Positions 35,135 through 42,656 of a stretch of 64,000 nucleotides of DNA are shown here, piece after piece. The notes beneath the pieces were generated by a model. It was given only the letters and a program-made list of their open reading frames with translations. It had not been told where the DNA came from and searched no databases. Made by a program: the position numbers and the translations under genes. Origin of the DNA: Dokdonia sinensis (lineage in GTDB: Bacteria; Bacteroidota; Bacteroidia; Flavobacteriales; Flavobacteriaceae); assembly GCF_003688895.1 (NCBI RefSeq), contig NZ_REFV01000005.1, positions 163,118-227,117 on the forward strand. The letters run 5' to 3'. Position 1 is the stretch's first letter. The number at the start of each line of letters is the position of its first letter.

Positions 35135-35653
35135 TTAGTCACTCCCCATATTATCAGAAGGGTTAGAATTCTCTAATATTTGAGTTTGAGAAACCGTGGC
35201 TTCTTTTTGAATTTTGAGTCGCAATGTTTCCAGATCTATGTGCGATTGCTTGATCTGAAACTCCATAGGTACCATAATCTCTAAGATATGTGTAGGTAGC
35301 CAGCCATCATTCAGAATAATAGCAATTAACTCTAAGACTACATTATCTTGTTTTATACATTCCTCAATTAAGTGATCTGCCTGAGGATTTACAAGAGCCG
35401 CTTTTACCTCGTGCCAGTCTCTATTTGGGAATCCCTTAATGACATCTAGGCGGTCTACCTCCTGTTCCTCTTGATCTAGCGCTGTAATGATATGGTTGCA
35501 AAATCTATTGCGGTTCACACTTTGATTCCCTAAAAAGCGTTTCCACTCTGTTTTTTGAATATCCTCAGCCGCGTTATAATACCGACGCTCTGCCCAAAAG
35601 CACTCATCTAGTAAGTCATTGAGTTTTTCATAGGAGAGTTCGAGATGTTTCAT
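35135..35653 (-). CDS. Helical protein, ferritin-like/DUF2383-like paralogue A
   Basis: 172 residues, nearly all helical. It opens MKHLELSYEKLNDLLDECFWAERRYYNAAE and carries DWHEVKAALVNPQADHLIEECIKQDNVVLELI and NDGWLPTHILEIMVPMEFQIKQSHIDLETLR. The layout resembles the PA2169/DUF2383 four-helix bundle (long shot). The gene 104 nt upstream encodes a paralogue with the same landmarks. It differs by an acidic, Ser/Asn-rich tail. Function unknown. Confidence 0.68.
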   Translation of the reverse strand: MKHLELSYEKLNDLLDECFWAERRYYNAAEDIQKTEWKRFLGNQSVNRNRFCNHIITALDQEEQEVDRLDVIKGFPNRDWHEVKAALVNPQADHLIEECIKQDNVVLELIAIILNDGWLPTHILEIMVPMEFQIKQSHIDLETLRLKIQKEATVSQTQILENSNPSDNMGSD

Positions 35654-35756
35654 ATAATGATGTTAGGTATGGTCAATGCTAAAATAGTGTAGTAATCTAT
35701 GAATGATAGCAAAGGAATTGTTAATAGTTTAATTTTTAGAGACAAACAGATTTAAG

Positions 35757-36257
35757 TCAAAACTTCAATCTCAGTTTTTTAAAAAAAGATTTAGAACTTT
35801 TCTTATTTGGATCCTCTTTGAGATTTTTTCTTACTTTTTTTAAGTCTTTCCGTGATTGTTTTAATTGGAATTCGGCAGCCACTAAGGTGCTTAAAAATGG
35901 AGTAGGTAGCCATCCATCATCTATTAAAGCAGTCATTTGTTTGAGCACAACCTTATCCTGTTTGAGGCAAAACTTTAAAATAGATCTCTCATAATTATCA
36001 CTCTTTAATATCTCGGCCCACTCTTGATCTGTATATGTGTCTGGAATGTCAAAAGGCTCATAGGTCTTCTTGGATTTTTGCAAAATAGCAATGAGATGTA
36101 TTGCTGTTTCTTCATGTCTCTGTAAAATCCTTTTAAGTAATTTACAATAGGGCTTTCCGGATAGCTTCTCGTTAGCTAGTCCGTACCTGAGCTTAGCCCA
36201 GTAGAGCTCGTCTAGCAGGTCGCTTAGTTTTTCATATGCTAAATCAAGGTGTCTCAT
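35757..36257 (-). CDS. Helical protein, ferritin-like/DUF2383-like paralogue B
   Basis: 166 residues. It shares the opening (MRHLDLAYEKLSDLLDELYWAKLRY), the central DQEWAEILKSDNYERSILKFCLKQDKVVLKQM, and DDGWLPTPFLSTLVAAEFQLKQSRKDLKKVR with paralogue A. Its tail is strongly basic (KKSSKSFFKKLRLKF), the opposite charge to paralogue A. A 12-base AACTATTAACAA lies upstream of both genes. Probably a tandem duplication. Confidence 0.68.
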   Translation of the reverse strand: MRHLDLAYEKLSDLLDELYWAKLRYGLANEKLSGKPYCKLLKRILQRHEETAIHLIAILQKSKKTYEPFDIPDTYTDQEWAEILKSDNYERSILKFCLKQDKVVLKQMTALIDDGWLPTPFLSTLVAAEFQLKQSRKDLKKVRKNLKEDPNKKSSKSFFKKLRLKF

Positions 36258-36378
36258 AGTATTTACTGGCGTAAATTTAGTATACCTTAAAATGATGATC
36301 TCACAACAGCTTGTTAATAGTTCTAGGATTTCCTACACTAATTAGAAAAAATTAAAAATTTCTGCAACATTCGTTTTT

Positions 36379-36386
36379 TACCTTCG
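36379..36386 (+). promoter_or_regulatory. -7 box of the ECF sigma operon
   Basis: TACCTTCG fits the TAnnTTYG form of the Bacteroidota -7 box, 37 nt ahead of the TTG start codon. Confidence 0.5.
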
Positions 36387-36423
36387 TATTTAAGTAGAAC
36401 AGCAACCAAACCAATCAAAAATT

Positions 36424-36972
36424 TTGCTAACCACAGACATTATAGAACAATGTAAACGCAATGACCGAAAGGCACAGCTGCAGCTATACAACAAATACTG
36501 CGACGGCATGTATTATGTGGCCTTTCGATTTTTGAAAGATGCTTATGAAGCAGAAGAGGCGATGCACGAGGGCTTTATAAATGCTTTTTCGAAGTTGCAC
36601 CAGTTTACGGGAGAAGTCACTTTTGGGGCTTGGCTCAAACGTATCGTAATTAATAAAAGCCTCGATATGATTAAAGCAAAGCGTGCCACTATCATCCCAC
36701 TTAACGAAGAAGTTATGGGTAAGGTAGATGACGATCCTCAGGATTGGAGCATAGACGATAATGTGACTGTGGAGCACATTAAGAAAACCATCGCTGCACT
36801 ACCAGAAAAGTACGAATATCCCTTAATGCTGTTCTTAATCGAGGGATACGACCATCAGGAAATTGCAGAAATATTGAATATTACAGAAGTAGCTTCTAGA
36901 ACCTTGGTGCACCGGGGAAAAAAGAAACTACAACAACAATTAAAAGTAAATAATTATGGCACAGGATATTAG
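36424..36972 (+). CDS. ECF-type RNA polymerase sigma factor, TTG start
   Basis: 182 residues. Sigma-70 region 2 has LYNKYCDGMYYVAFRFLKDAYEAEEAMHEGFINAFSKLHQF and FGAWLKRIVINKSLDMIK. Region 4 has LPEKYEYPLMLFLIEGYDHQEIAEILNITEVASRTLVHRGKKKL. The start is a TTG (first residues LTTDIIEQCKRNDRKAQ); no in-frame ATG lies before region 2. The 3' end overlaps the next gene by 17 nt, as for a sigma/anti-sigma pair. Confidence 0.92.
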   Translation: MLTTDIIEQCKRNDRKAQLQLYNKYCDGMYYVAFRFLKDAYEAEEAMHEGFINAFSKLHQFTGEVTFGAWLKRIVINKSLDMIKAKRATIIPLNEEVMGKVDDDPQDWSIDDNVTVEHIKKTIAALPEKYEYPLMLFLIEGYDHQEIAEILNITEVASRTLVHRGKKKLQQQLKVNNYGTGY

Positions 36973-37570
36973 AGAGCTACTCAAGAAGGAAGGCCAGAAG
37001 TCTGATGTAAAGTTGCGTGAGGGGCACGCGGCAAGATTTACTGCTAGACTAGAAAAGGAGCTTCCAGTATCTGCCCAAGAGACAGATTCTTCGGCAAAAG
37101 GAGGGATATATCTCTGGATGAAAATTGCTGCGGTATTTGTAATTGCAGGTGGTGTGGTGTGGATGGTGTGGAATTCCGCTTTCGCGAAAGCGGACTCAGA
37201 AACACAATTTGTAGAAACCAAAACAGAACAACCTGCTGCCGAAAAAGAAGTATTACTCAGTAATATCTCACCAGATTTTAAGCTCATTGAGCAAAAGTAT
37301 CTTGCAAGTGTAAACAGCGAGTTGTCACGTCTGGAAATTACAGATGATAACAAGGAACTGGTAGATGCCTTCCTGAAACAACTCGCATCCCTGGATAAGG
37401 AATACAAGCGACTCAACCTAGAAATTACAGAAAGCGGTGTGAGTGAGGAAATGGTAAACGCGTTAATCGAAAACTTGCAATTGCGAGTAGCATTAATGAT
37501 CAAGTTAAAAGCAAAATTAAAAGAACTAAAGGCAGAAGCTGACCAAGCAAACGCCGTCCAAACAGTCTAA
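36956..37570 (+). CDS. Single-span membrane protein, probable anti-sigma factor
   Basis: 204 residues. A cytoplasmic N-terminus of about 50 residues (MAQDIRELLKKEGQKSDVKLREGHAARF) precedes one membrane span (IYLWMKIAAVFVIAGGVVWMVW, about 50-71). An exported helical domain follows. Palindrome copy 8 begins right after the span (NSAFAKADSE). The overlap with the sigma gene and the topology imply an anti-sigma factor, though no zinc-binding motif is seen. The secreted repeat protein gene follows after 4 nt. Confidence 0.8.
   Translation: MAQDIRELLKKEGQKSDVKLREGHAARFTARLEKELPVSAQETDSSAKGGIYLWMKIAAVFVIAGGVVWMVWNSAFAKADSETQFVETKTEQPAAEKEVLLSNISPDFKLIEQKYLASVNSELSRLEITDDNKELVDAFLKQLASLDKEYKRLNLEITESGVSEEMVNALIENLQLRVALMIKLKAKLKELKAEADQANAVQTV
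37175..37194. repeat. Palindrome copy 8 (20 bp, inside the anti-sigma gene)
   Basis: Perfect TCCGCTTTCGCGAAAGCGGA, read as NSAFAKAD at the membrane-span boundary. Confidence 0.95.
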
Positions 37571-37574
37571 AAAA

Positions 37575-39269
37575 ATGAAAACAATATTTTATAAAGGATT
37601 ATTTCTCATCGCATTATTTGTGATCTCAGGAAATGCCGTGGCACAAGCCAAAAAGGAAAAACTAAACGAACGTTTTAATGTAAATAGCGATGTCGAAATT
37701 GATGTAGATACCCGATATGCAGACGTAATTTTTGAGACTTGGAACAAGAACGAAGTTTCAGTAGAGGCTTACATCGAAGGAGAAGGAGCGGCAGATGCGG
37801 TACGAGAATGGGATCTTAATGTCTCGGGTAACAGCAATAATGTGCGTATCTCAAGTCGTAATGGTTTTAAGGATGCAAAAGTCTATGATCTAGACGAATT
37901 AGATAATCTCGAAATTGACTTAGGAGGTATCATAGGACAATCACTAAGCATCGTTGAGCCCGTAATGGAAGGCCTTGTAGGTCCTTTTTTAGAAAGTTTT
38001 ACGGGAGCAAAATTGCCTAAGGAATATTATGAAGAAATGGGCAAAGTAAAATTTGACCACGAGGCATACAGAAAAGAGGGTAAAGCTTATATCAAGCGAT
38101 GGGAAAAGGAAATGGATAAGAGTTTTGGGCCAGATTTTGACAAAGCAATGGAGAAGTGGGAAAAGGAGATAGATGAAAATTCCGAACAATGGGCACTTAA
38201 CTTAGAGGGTATTTCTGGAATTCCGAGATGGCCTTTTAAAAGTGGAGGTTCTATGACCTTTGATAGTGATAAATATGAAAAGGATAAGAAAGGTTATGTT
38301 GCGATGCTCAATAAAAAGTATGGCACAAAAGTTACGGTACGCGAGGTTGACAACTGGTTAGATAAGATGGAGGACTGGGGAGAAAAATTTGGTGAGGATA
38401 TGGAAGAGTGGGGTGAAGAATTCGGAAAGTCTATGGAGAAGTGGGGAGAAGCTTTTGGAGAAAATTTTGGAAAATCTATGGAGAAATGGGGAGAAAGCTT
38501 CGGAAAAGACATGGAAGAATGGGGTGAAAACTTTGGTAAGAAAATGGAAAAATGGGCAGAAGAGCACGAAGCCGATTGGGAAACTAGAGAAAACATAGAT
38601 GAAAATGGTAATAAAAGTAAGGGTTTTAGTTTCTCTTATGATACGGACAATGACCGTAAAAGCACACGTAATGTAAAGCGGATTATCAAAATAAAGATGC
38701 CTAAAAAAGCAGAACTTGATCTTAATGTGCGCTATGGTAAAGTAAAAATGGCAGAGGTTTACAATGCTAAAGCAAACGTATCTCACGGCAATTTTACTGC
38801 GCTTACCTTAAGCGGTAATAAAACTGATATTGACGTTTCCTATAGCCCAATTGCCATAGGTAACTGGAATGGAGGATCCCTTAAAGCAAGTCACGTAAAA
38901 GATTGCAATATCGCCACTGCTGGCGATATTGCACTTACCTCCAACTCGAGCGATGTAAATATTACAAGACTTACAGGTTCTGGAATGATTTCTGGGTCTT
39001 TTGGAAAATTATCTATTCCCAATGTGAGTGATGATTTTGGCTCGCTTACAATCATTCTGGAGAATAGTGATCTCGCATTAAAATTGCCACAGACTGCATT
39101 TAATTTTAGCTACAGTGGAGAGCATAATGATTTTTTATTACCGAGTCAGTTGGAAACTAAATCTATAAAAAATGGTTCAACTGAAATGGTAAACGGATTT
39201 CATAAATCTAGAAGTACTGGAAATGTAATTACTATTACTGCAAAGTATAGTGATGTGGTATTGCAATAA
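37575..39269 (+). CDS. Exported protein with 11-residue repeats and DUF4097-like beta region
   Basis: 564 residues with a signal peptide (MKTIFYKGLFLIALFVISGNAVAQ). A DUF4097-like start (NVNSDVEIDVDTRYADVIFETWNKNEVSVEAY) is interrupted by a helical insert (about 115-335). The insert includes repeated MEkWGE(x)FG(k/e) units with an 11-residue period (about 259-325). The C-terminal beta-helix-like part (VRYGKVKMAEVYNAKANVSHGNF) resumes the DUF4097 pattern. It is the output gene of the sigma/anti-sigma operon, so it probably belongs to an envelope stress or surface programme. Confidence 0.78.
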   Translation: MKTIFYKGLFLIALFVISGNAVAQAKKEKLNERFNVNSDVEIDVDTRYADVIFETWNKNEVSVEAYIEGEGAADAVREWDLNVSGNSNNVRISSRNGFKDAKVYDLDELDNLEIDLGGIIGQSLSIVEPVMEGLVGPFLESFTGAKLPKEYYEEMGKVKFDHEAYRKEGKAYIKRWEKEMDKSFGPDFDKAMEKWEKEIDENSEQWALNLEGISGIPRWPFKSGGSMTFDSDKYEKDKKGYVAMLNKKYGTKVTVREVDNWLDKMEDWGEKFGEDMEEWGEEFGKSMEKWGEAFGENFGKSMEKWGESFGKDMEEWGENFGKKMEKWAEEHEADWETRENIDENGNKSKGFSFSYDTDNDRKSTRNVKRIIKIKMPKKAELDLNVRYGKVKMAEVYNAKANVSHGNFTALTLSGNKTDIDVSYSPIAIGNWNGGSLKASHVKDCNIATAGDIALTSNSSDVNITRLTGSGMISGSFGKLSIPNVSDDFGSLTIILENSDLALKLPQTAFNFSYSGEHNDFLLPSQLETKSIKNGSTEMVNGFHKSRSTGNVITITAKYSDVVLQ

Positions 39270-39430
39270 AAGTTCATTTTGCAAAGTTAAGTTTTAGTGC
39301 TGTATTGGTATGTTACAAGCAATCCTATCCTCATTTTATGAGATAGGAATTTTATGTTTTAAGGATATTCTTGTTTGAGCTAGTGTCCTACGGGATCAAT
39401 CTAGTTTAAAGATAGGTGTGGTAAATAAGA

Positions 39431-39466
39431 AAACCCCGTATACAAGACGTTTACGGGGTTTTTTTT
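39431..39466 (-). terminator. Terminator after tRNA-Leu
   Basis: ACCCCGTA (39433-39440) pairs with TACGGGGT (39452-39459). T-runs follow on the plus strand and A/T-rich sequence on the minus strand. It ends the leftward tRNA transcript and possibly the rightward DUF4097-like operon. Confidence 0.8.
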
Positions 39467-39551
39467 GGTACCCGGAATGGGACTTGAACCCACACGCAAC
39501 TAGTGCACACGGCCCTCAACCGTGCCTGTCTACCAATTTCAGCACCCGGGT
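39466..39551 (-). tRNA. tRNA-Leu (anticodon GAG)
   Basis: The minus strand folds as a class II tRNA. Acceptor ACCCGGG pairs with TCCGGGT. The anticodon stem CACGG/CCGTG encloses TTGAGGG (anticodon GAG). A long variable arm and the T arm GTGGG-TTCAAGT-CCCAT follow. CCA appears to be encoded. It reads CUC and CUU. Confidence 0.95.
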
Positions 39552-39573
39552 AGAAAAAAAAATCAAAAAGTAA

Positions 39574-39600
39574 AAAGTCGCACATAATGCGCGACTTTTA
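39574..39600 (-). terminator. Terminator-like hairpin between the two tRNAs
   Basis: AAAAGTCGC and GCGACTTTT form a 9-bp stem, followed on the minus strand by a T-rich stretch. It could end the tRNA-Lys transcript before tRNA-Leu, or act in processing. Confidence 0.6.
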
Positions 39601-39601
39601 G

Positions 39602-39674
39602 TGACCTGGCCGGGGCTCGAACCCGGGACCCTCTCCTTAAAAGGGAGATGCTCTGCCAACTGAGCTACCAGGTC
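39602..39674 (-). tRNA. tRNA-Lys (anticodon TTT)
   Basis: Acceptor GACCTGG/CCAGGTC, D arm TAGCTCAGTTGGCAGAGCA, anticodon stem TCTCC/GGAGA around CTTTTAA (anticodon TTT), and T arm CGGGTTCGAGCCC. 73 nt, no encoded CCA. Confidence 0.97.
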
Positions 39675-39692
39675 ATTGCCTGAATGCGGGTG

Positions 39693-39724
39693 CAAATATA
39701 CGAGCATTAAATGTTTTATGCCAA
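39693..39724 (-). promoter_or_regulatory. Promoter of the tRNA-Lys/tRNA-Leu unit
   Basis: On the minus strand TTG (39724-39722) is followed by a 21-nt spacer and TATATTTG (39700-39693). It fits the Bacteroidota consensus and lies 19 nt before tRNA-Lys. Confidence 0.75.
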
Positions 39725-39768
39725 GCCTTTTTTGAAAAAAAAATAATCTTTTTCTTGAGCGTAAGGAA

Positions 39769-39776
39769 TACCTTTG
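39769..39776 (+). promoter_or_regulatory. -7 box of aroK
   Basis: TACCTTTG (TAnnTTTG), 17 nt before ATG 39794. It rules out the in-frame TTG at 39755 as the start. Confidence 0.6.
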
Positions 39777-39793
39777 TTTTCAGTAATTTATAT

Positions 39794-40318
39794 ATGATGG
39801 ATATTTATTTAATTGGGTACATGGGGTCTGGTAAATCGACAATAGGTCGTTTGCTTGCAGATAAAATGGATCGTTCGTTTGTAGACTTTGATGATTTCAT
39901 TGAAGAAAATGAAGGGATGTCTATTCCTAAACTATTCAAAACTAAAGGCGAGATATACTTCAGAAAAATAGAAATGAAGTATTTAGAAGAACTTCTATTA
40001 GAAAAAGAAGGAGGTCGTGTAATTGCTTTAGGAGGTGGAACACCTTGCTACGGAAACAATATGGACCGATTACAAAGGGCAAAGGTAAAAACAATATATC
40101 TCAACGTTTCCTATAAAGCTCTTGCACGTCGACTCTGGGATAATAATAACAATAGACCCCTAGTCGCCACGATAGACACTTACGAAGCTTTGGAGGATTA
40201 TGTGAGAAAACACCTTTTTGAACGTAGTTATTTTTATAATCAGGCAGAAATCATACTGAAGATTGGGAGTGAGTCTGAAGAAGAAACTATAAATAAAATT
40301 ATCAGTATTTTATTCTAA
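39794..40318 (+). CDS. aroK: Shikimate kinase
   Basis: 174 residues, typical length. Walker A is YLIGYMGSGKSTIGRLLA, the substrate-binding DFDDFIEENEGMSI follows, then FRKIEMKYL and ALGGGTPCY. ATP-dependent phosphorylation of shikimate in the chorismate pathway. The start is set by the promoter; the next codon is also ATG. The gene end overlaps the converging PRTase gene by 9 nt. Confidence 0.95.
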   Translation: MMDIYLIGYMGSGKSTIGRLLADKMDRSFVDFDDFIEENEGMSIPKLFKTKGEIYFRKIEMKYLEELLLEKEGGRVIALGGGTPCYGNNMDRLQRAKVKTIYLNVSYKALARRLWDNNNNRPLVATIDTYEALEDYVRKHLFERSYFYNQAEIILKIGSESEEETINKIISILF

Positions 40319-40813
40319 AATTGCCATATCATTACCTTTCCTGAACGTCACTCTCACAGACTCGTGAAGGGATGTGCTAAGAGAGATGCCTTTAAAATCA
40401 GCTTTTACAGGAAACTTCTTGTGATTTCTATTGATTAGGACAGCAGTTTTAAATTGTTTGAGCGGTACTTCTAAAAAATGTTTAACACCATATATTAAAG
40501 TCGTACCCGAATTTAAGACGTCATCTATAAGGATTACAGACTTGTTTTGATACTCCGAGGAATTAAGACTTGTAGATACGGTTCCCAGAGGTTCTTTCTT
40601 ATCCATACTTACTTTACAAAGGACAGTTGTAAAAGGAGCAATTTCTGATAACATATGAGAGAGGCGTTGAGCAAACTTATATCCATTATCTGCAATTCCA
40701 GCTAGAATTACTTCATCTTCAGAAACATTACTTTCATAAATTTGATAAGCTATGCGCCTTGTCTTGTGCTCAATTGCCTTATTGTCGAGTATTTTTTCAA
40801 GTTTGACTTTCAT
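40310..40813 (-). CDS. Phosphoribosyltransferase family protein (PyrR-like)
   Basis: 167 residues. The PRPP loop is VILIDDVLNSGTTLIYG. The N-terminus (LDNKAIEHKTRRIAYQIYE) and the basic C-terminal strand (HESVRVTFRKGN) resemble the PyrR/hypoxanthine PRTase group. It is either a salvage PRTase or an RNA-binding regulator; no PyrR attenuator target was seen near pyrE. It shares a leftward unit with the S4 gene 18 nt upstream. Confidence 0.85.
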   Translation of the reverse strand: MKVKLEKILDNKAIEHKTRRIAYQIYESNVSEDEVILAGIADNGYKFAQRLSHMLSEIAPFTTVLCKVSMDKKEPLGTVSTSLNSSEYQNKSVILIDDVLNSGTTLIYGVKHFLEVPLKQFKTAVLINRNHKKFPVKADFKGISLSTSLHESVRVTFRKGNDMAILE

Positions 40814-40831
40814 TTCCTTCTAATTTTTAAA

Positions 40832-41224
40832 CTATTCCTCATCATCTATAAAAAAACTATCTTGAGAGTAAACATCATCTATGTCACGGCGGTCCTTTTT
40901 TGTGGGTCTGCCCGTACCTCTCTTTCGATAATAGTCCTTTGAATATTTGAGTAAATCTAGTTTTTCTAAATTCTCTTTTGGGGTAACATCTTTCCTATAA
41001 ATATCTACAAGCTTCGCGCCCAGTCTACTTTCTGGTAAATCCAGCACAATGATCTCGTAATCTACTTGATTTTTACGCACAGTAATTTTATCTTGTTGAA
41101 AGACATCTCTAGAAGGTTTGACTACATCTCCATTTACACGAATTTGACCTTTTTTTACGGCTGTAGTCGCAACTGTTCTTGTCTTAAAATAACGAATACA
41201 CCACAAATATTTATCAACTCTCAT
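40832..41224 (-). CDS. S4-domain RNA-binding protein (Hsp15-like)
   Basis: 130 residues. The S4 domain starts MRVDKYLWCIRYFKTRTVATTAVKKGQIRVNGDVVKPSRDV, close to the heat-shock protein Hsp15, which recycles stalled 50S subunits. A basic linker (YRKRGTGRPTKKDRRDI) and an acidic tail follow. A -7 box TATTTTTG lies about 43 nt upstream (41268-41275, minus strand). Confidence 0.9.
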   Translation of the reverse strand: MRVDKYLWCIRYFKTRTVATTAVKKGQIRVNGDVVKPSRDVFQQDKITVRKNQVDYEIIVLDLPESRLGAKLVDIYRKDVTPKENLEKLDLLKYSKDYYRKRGTGRPTKKDRRDIDDVYSQDSFFIDDEE

Positions 41225-41309
41225 ATAAAATAACTTAAAAGTGCGTTAATCTGTATATACAACGTCGCAAAAATACATCAAAATTGTATCTTGCGCGCTC
41301 TAAACTATA

Positions 41310-42572
41310 ATGATGAAAATTAGATTTGCACTAAGCCTACTATTGCTTACTATACTTTGTTTTTCTTGTCGAAATGACGATGACGATGACGGTATTGTTT
41401 CTGTCCCACCGCGTGATCGTGGAGAACAAGCTGCTACTGACGATGCAAGAATAAGAATGTTTCTAGAAACATATTTTTATAACTATGAGGAATTCGAAAA
41501 CCCGCCAGCAGGATTTGATTTCCAAATACGATTTGAGAAAATTGAAGGTGATAATTCGGATAAGATTCCTATGATTGATCAAGTTACATCAAAGACCATC
41601 AATCGTTTTGATACAGACCAAACACTTTATATCCTTACGGCAAGAGAAGGACAAACTGTGGGTACCGAAGGCGAAACACTACATGTTCCCACAATCGCAG
41701 ACTCTGTTTTTATAAAATATAGAGGTTCTAATTTAGGTCGTTTTGCCGATGGTGACGAGGATGGAATTAAGGACTACGCAGATGCAGACGCTGATGAAAA
41801 TAGTAGCGCACAAGATTCTGATGGGGATGGTATAATAGATGCAGAAGATGCGGATAATGATAATGATCAAGTAACAGATGATGGTGTTCAAGATGAGAAT
41901 GGAGATGGTGTTATAGACAGACAAGTTACGATCTTTGATAGCGCACCCCAACCTACTTGGTTTGATTTAACTCAAGGTATTGAAGGGTTTACAAACGGAA
42001 TTGCGGGGTCTAAGTCAACAAGTGGTTTTTCCATAAGTTCAGATGGGACTCCATCTTTTGATAATAATTTTGAAATAGGTGCTATATTTATTCCTAGCGG
42101 TCTCGCTTACTTCAATGCACCACCAAATTCTAATATTCCACTATATTCACCCCTTATTTTTACTTTTGATCACTTTTTTTCAATCGAAACAGACCATGAT
42201 CAAGATGGAATTATTTCCATAGATGAAGATATAAATAACAACGGCTTCCTTTTTGACGATGACGAAGATGCAGATAATACAGATGGAGATCTAGCATTTA
42301 ATTTTAGAGATTCAGATGATGATAATGATAACGTTATCACGAGGTTGGAAGTTAATTTTGTAGTGCGTATTGTGGATGGAGAGGAAGTAGAAGTATTTGA
42401 TTCTTACAAGGATACAGATGGCGATGGAACGCCAGATCATCTGGATACGGACGACGATGGTGACGGTCGCCCTACGGCAAGTGAGCTTAGAACAAATTCC
42501 AATACAGGAGCCATCATTTACTTTGATTCGGACGGTGATGGGATTCCGGATTATCTGGATGCAGATAGTTGA
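41310..42572 (+). CDS. FKBP-like lipoprotein with calcium-binding acidic insert
   Basis: 420 residues. Lipobox LCFSC with Cys20, then RNDDDDD, an export-type acidic tag. An FKBP pattern is recognisable: TIADSVFIKYRG early, FDLTQGIEGFTNGIAG and FEIGAIFIPSGLAYFN later. Asp-rich thrombospondin-3-like repeats (DGDEDGIKDYADADAD, DSDGDGIIDAEDADND) split the domain, and more follow near the C-terminus (DTDGDGTPDHLDTDDDGDG). Probably a surface lipoprotein that binds calcium; isomerase activity is uncertain. Confidence 0.75.
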   Translation: MMKIRFALSLLLLTILCFSCRNDDDDDGIVSVPPRDRGEQAATDDARIRMFLETYFYNYEEFENPPAGFDFQIRFEKIEGDNSDKIPMIDQVTSKTINRFDTDQTLYILTAREGQTVGTEGETLHVPTIADSVFIKYRGSNLGRFADGDEDGIKDYADADADENSSAQDSDGDGIIDAEDADNDNDQVTDDGVQDENGDGVIDRQVTIFDSAPQPTWFDLTQGIEGFTNGIAGSKSTSGFSISSDGTPSFDNNFEIGAIFIPSGLAYFNAPPNSNIPLYSPLIFTFDHFFSIETDHDQDGIISIDEDINNNGFLFDDDEDADNTDGDLAFNFRDSDDDNDNVITRLEVNFVVRIVDGEEVEVFDSYKDTDGDGTPDHLDTDDDGDGRPTASELRTNSNTGAIIYFDSDGDGIPDYLDADS

Positions 42573-42579
42573 TTCTTAT

Positions 42580-42593
42580 GCTTTCGCGAAAGC
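42580..42593. repeat. Palindrome copy 9 (intergenic)
   Basis: GCTTTCGCGAAAGC, 7 bp after the FKBP-like lipoprotein stop and ahead of its terminator. Confidence 0.95.
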
Positions 42594-42606
42594 GTAAAAA
42601 ATAAAA

Positions 42607-42638
42607 AAAGGGCTCTTCATTTGAAGAGCCCTTTTTAA
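42607..42638. terminator. Terminator between the lipoprotein and beta-barrel genes
   Basis: AAAGGGCTCTTC pairs with GAAGAGCCCTTT around a 4-nt loop, with A-runs and T-runs on both sides; bidirectional. Confidence 0.93.
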
Positions 42639-42656
42639 TTGAATAATAATCAAAAC

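Noticed and set aside
36940..37503. A 187-codon minus-strand frame
   Set aside because: It is opposite the anti-sigma gene and is Ser/Phe-rich, the usual product of reading a Glu/Lys-rich gene backwards.
38294..38786. Minus-strand frames of 100 and 142 codons with SPHFSxxFPKFSP repeats
   Set aside because: The repeat is the mirror of the MEKWGEKFG repeats of the real gene on the plus strand.
39516..39707. A 63-codon minus-strand frame
   Set aside because: It runs through both tRNA genes; the tRNA folds explain the sequence.
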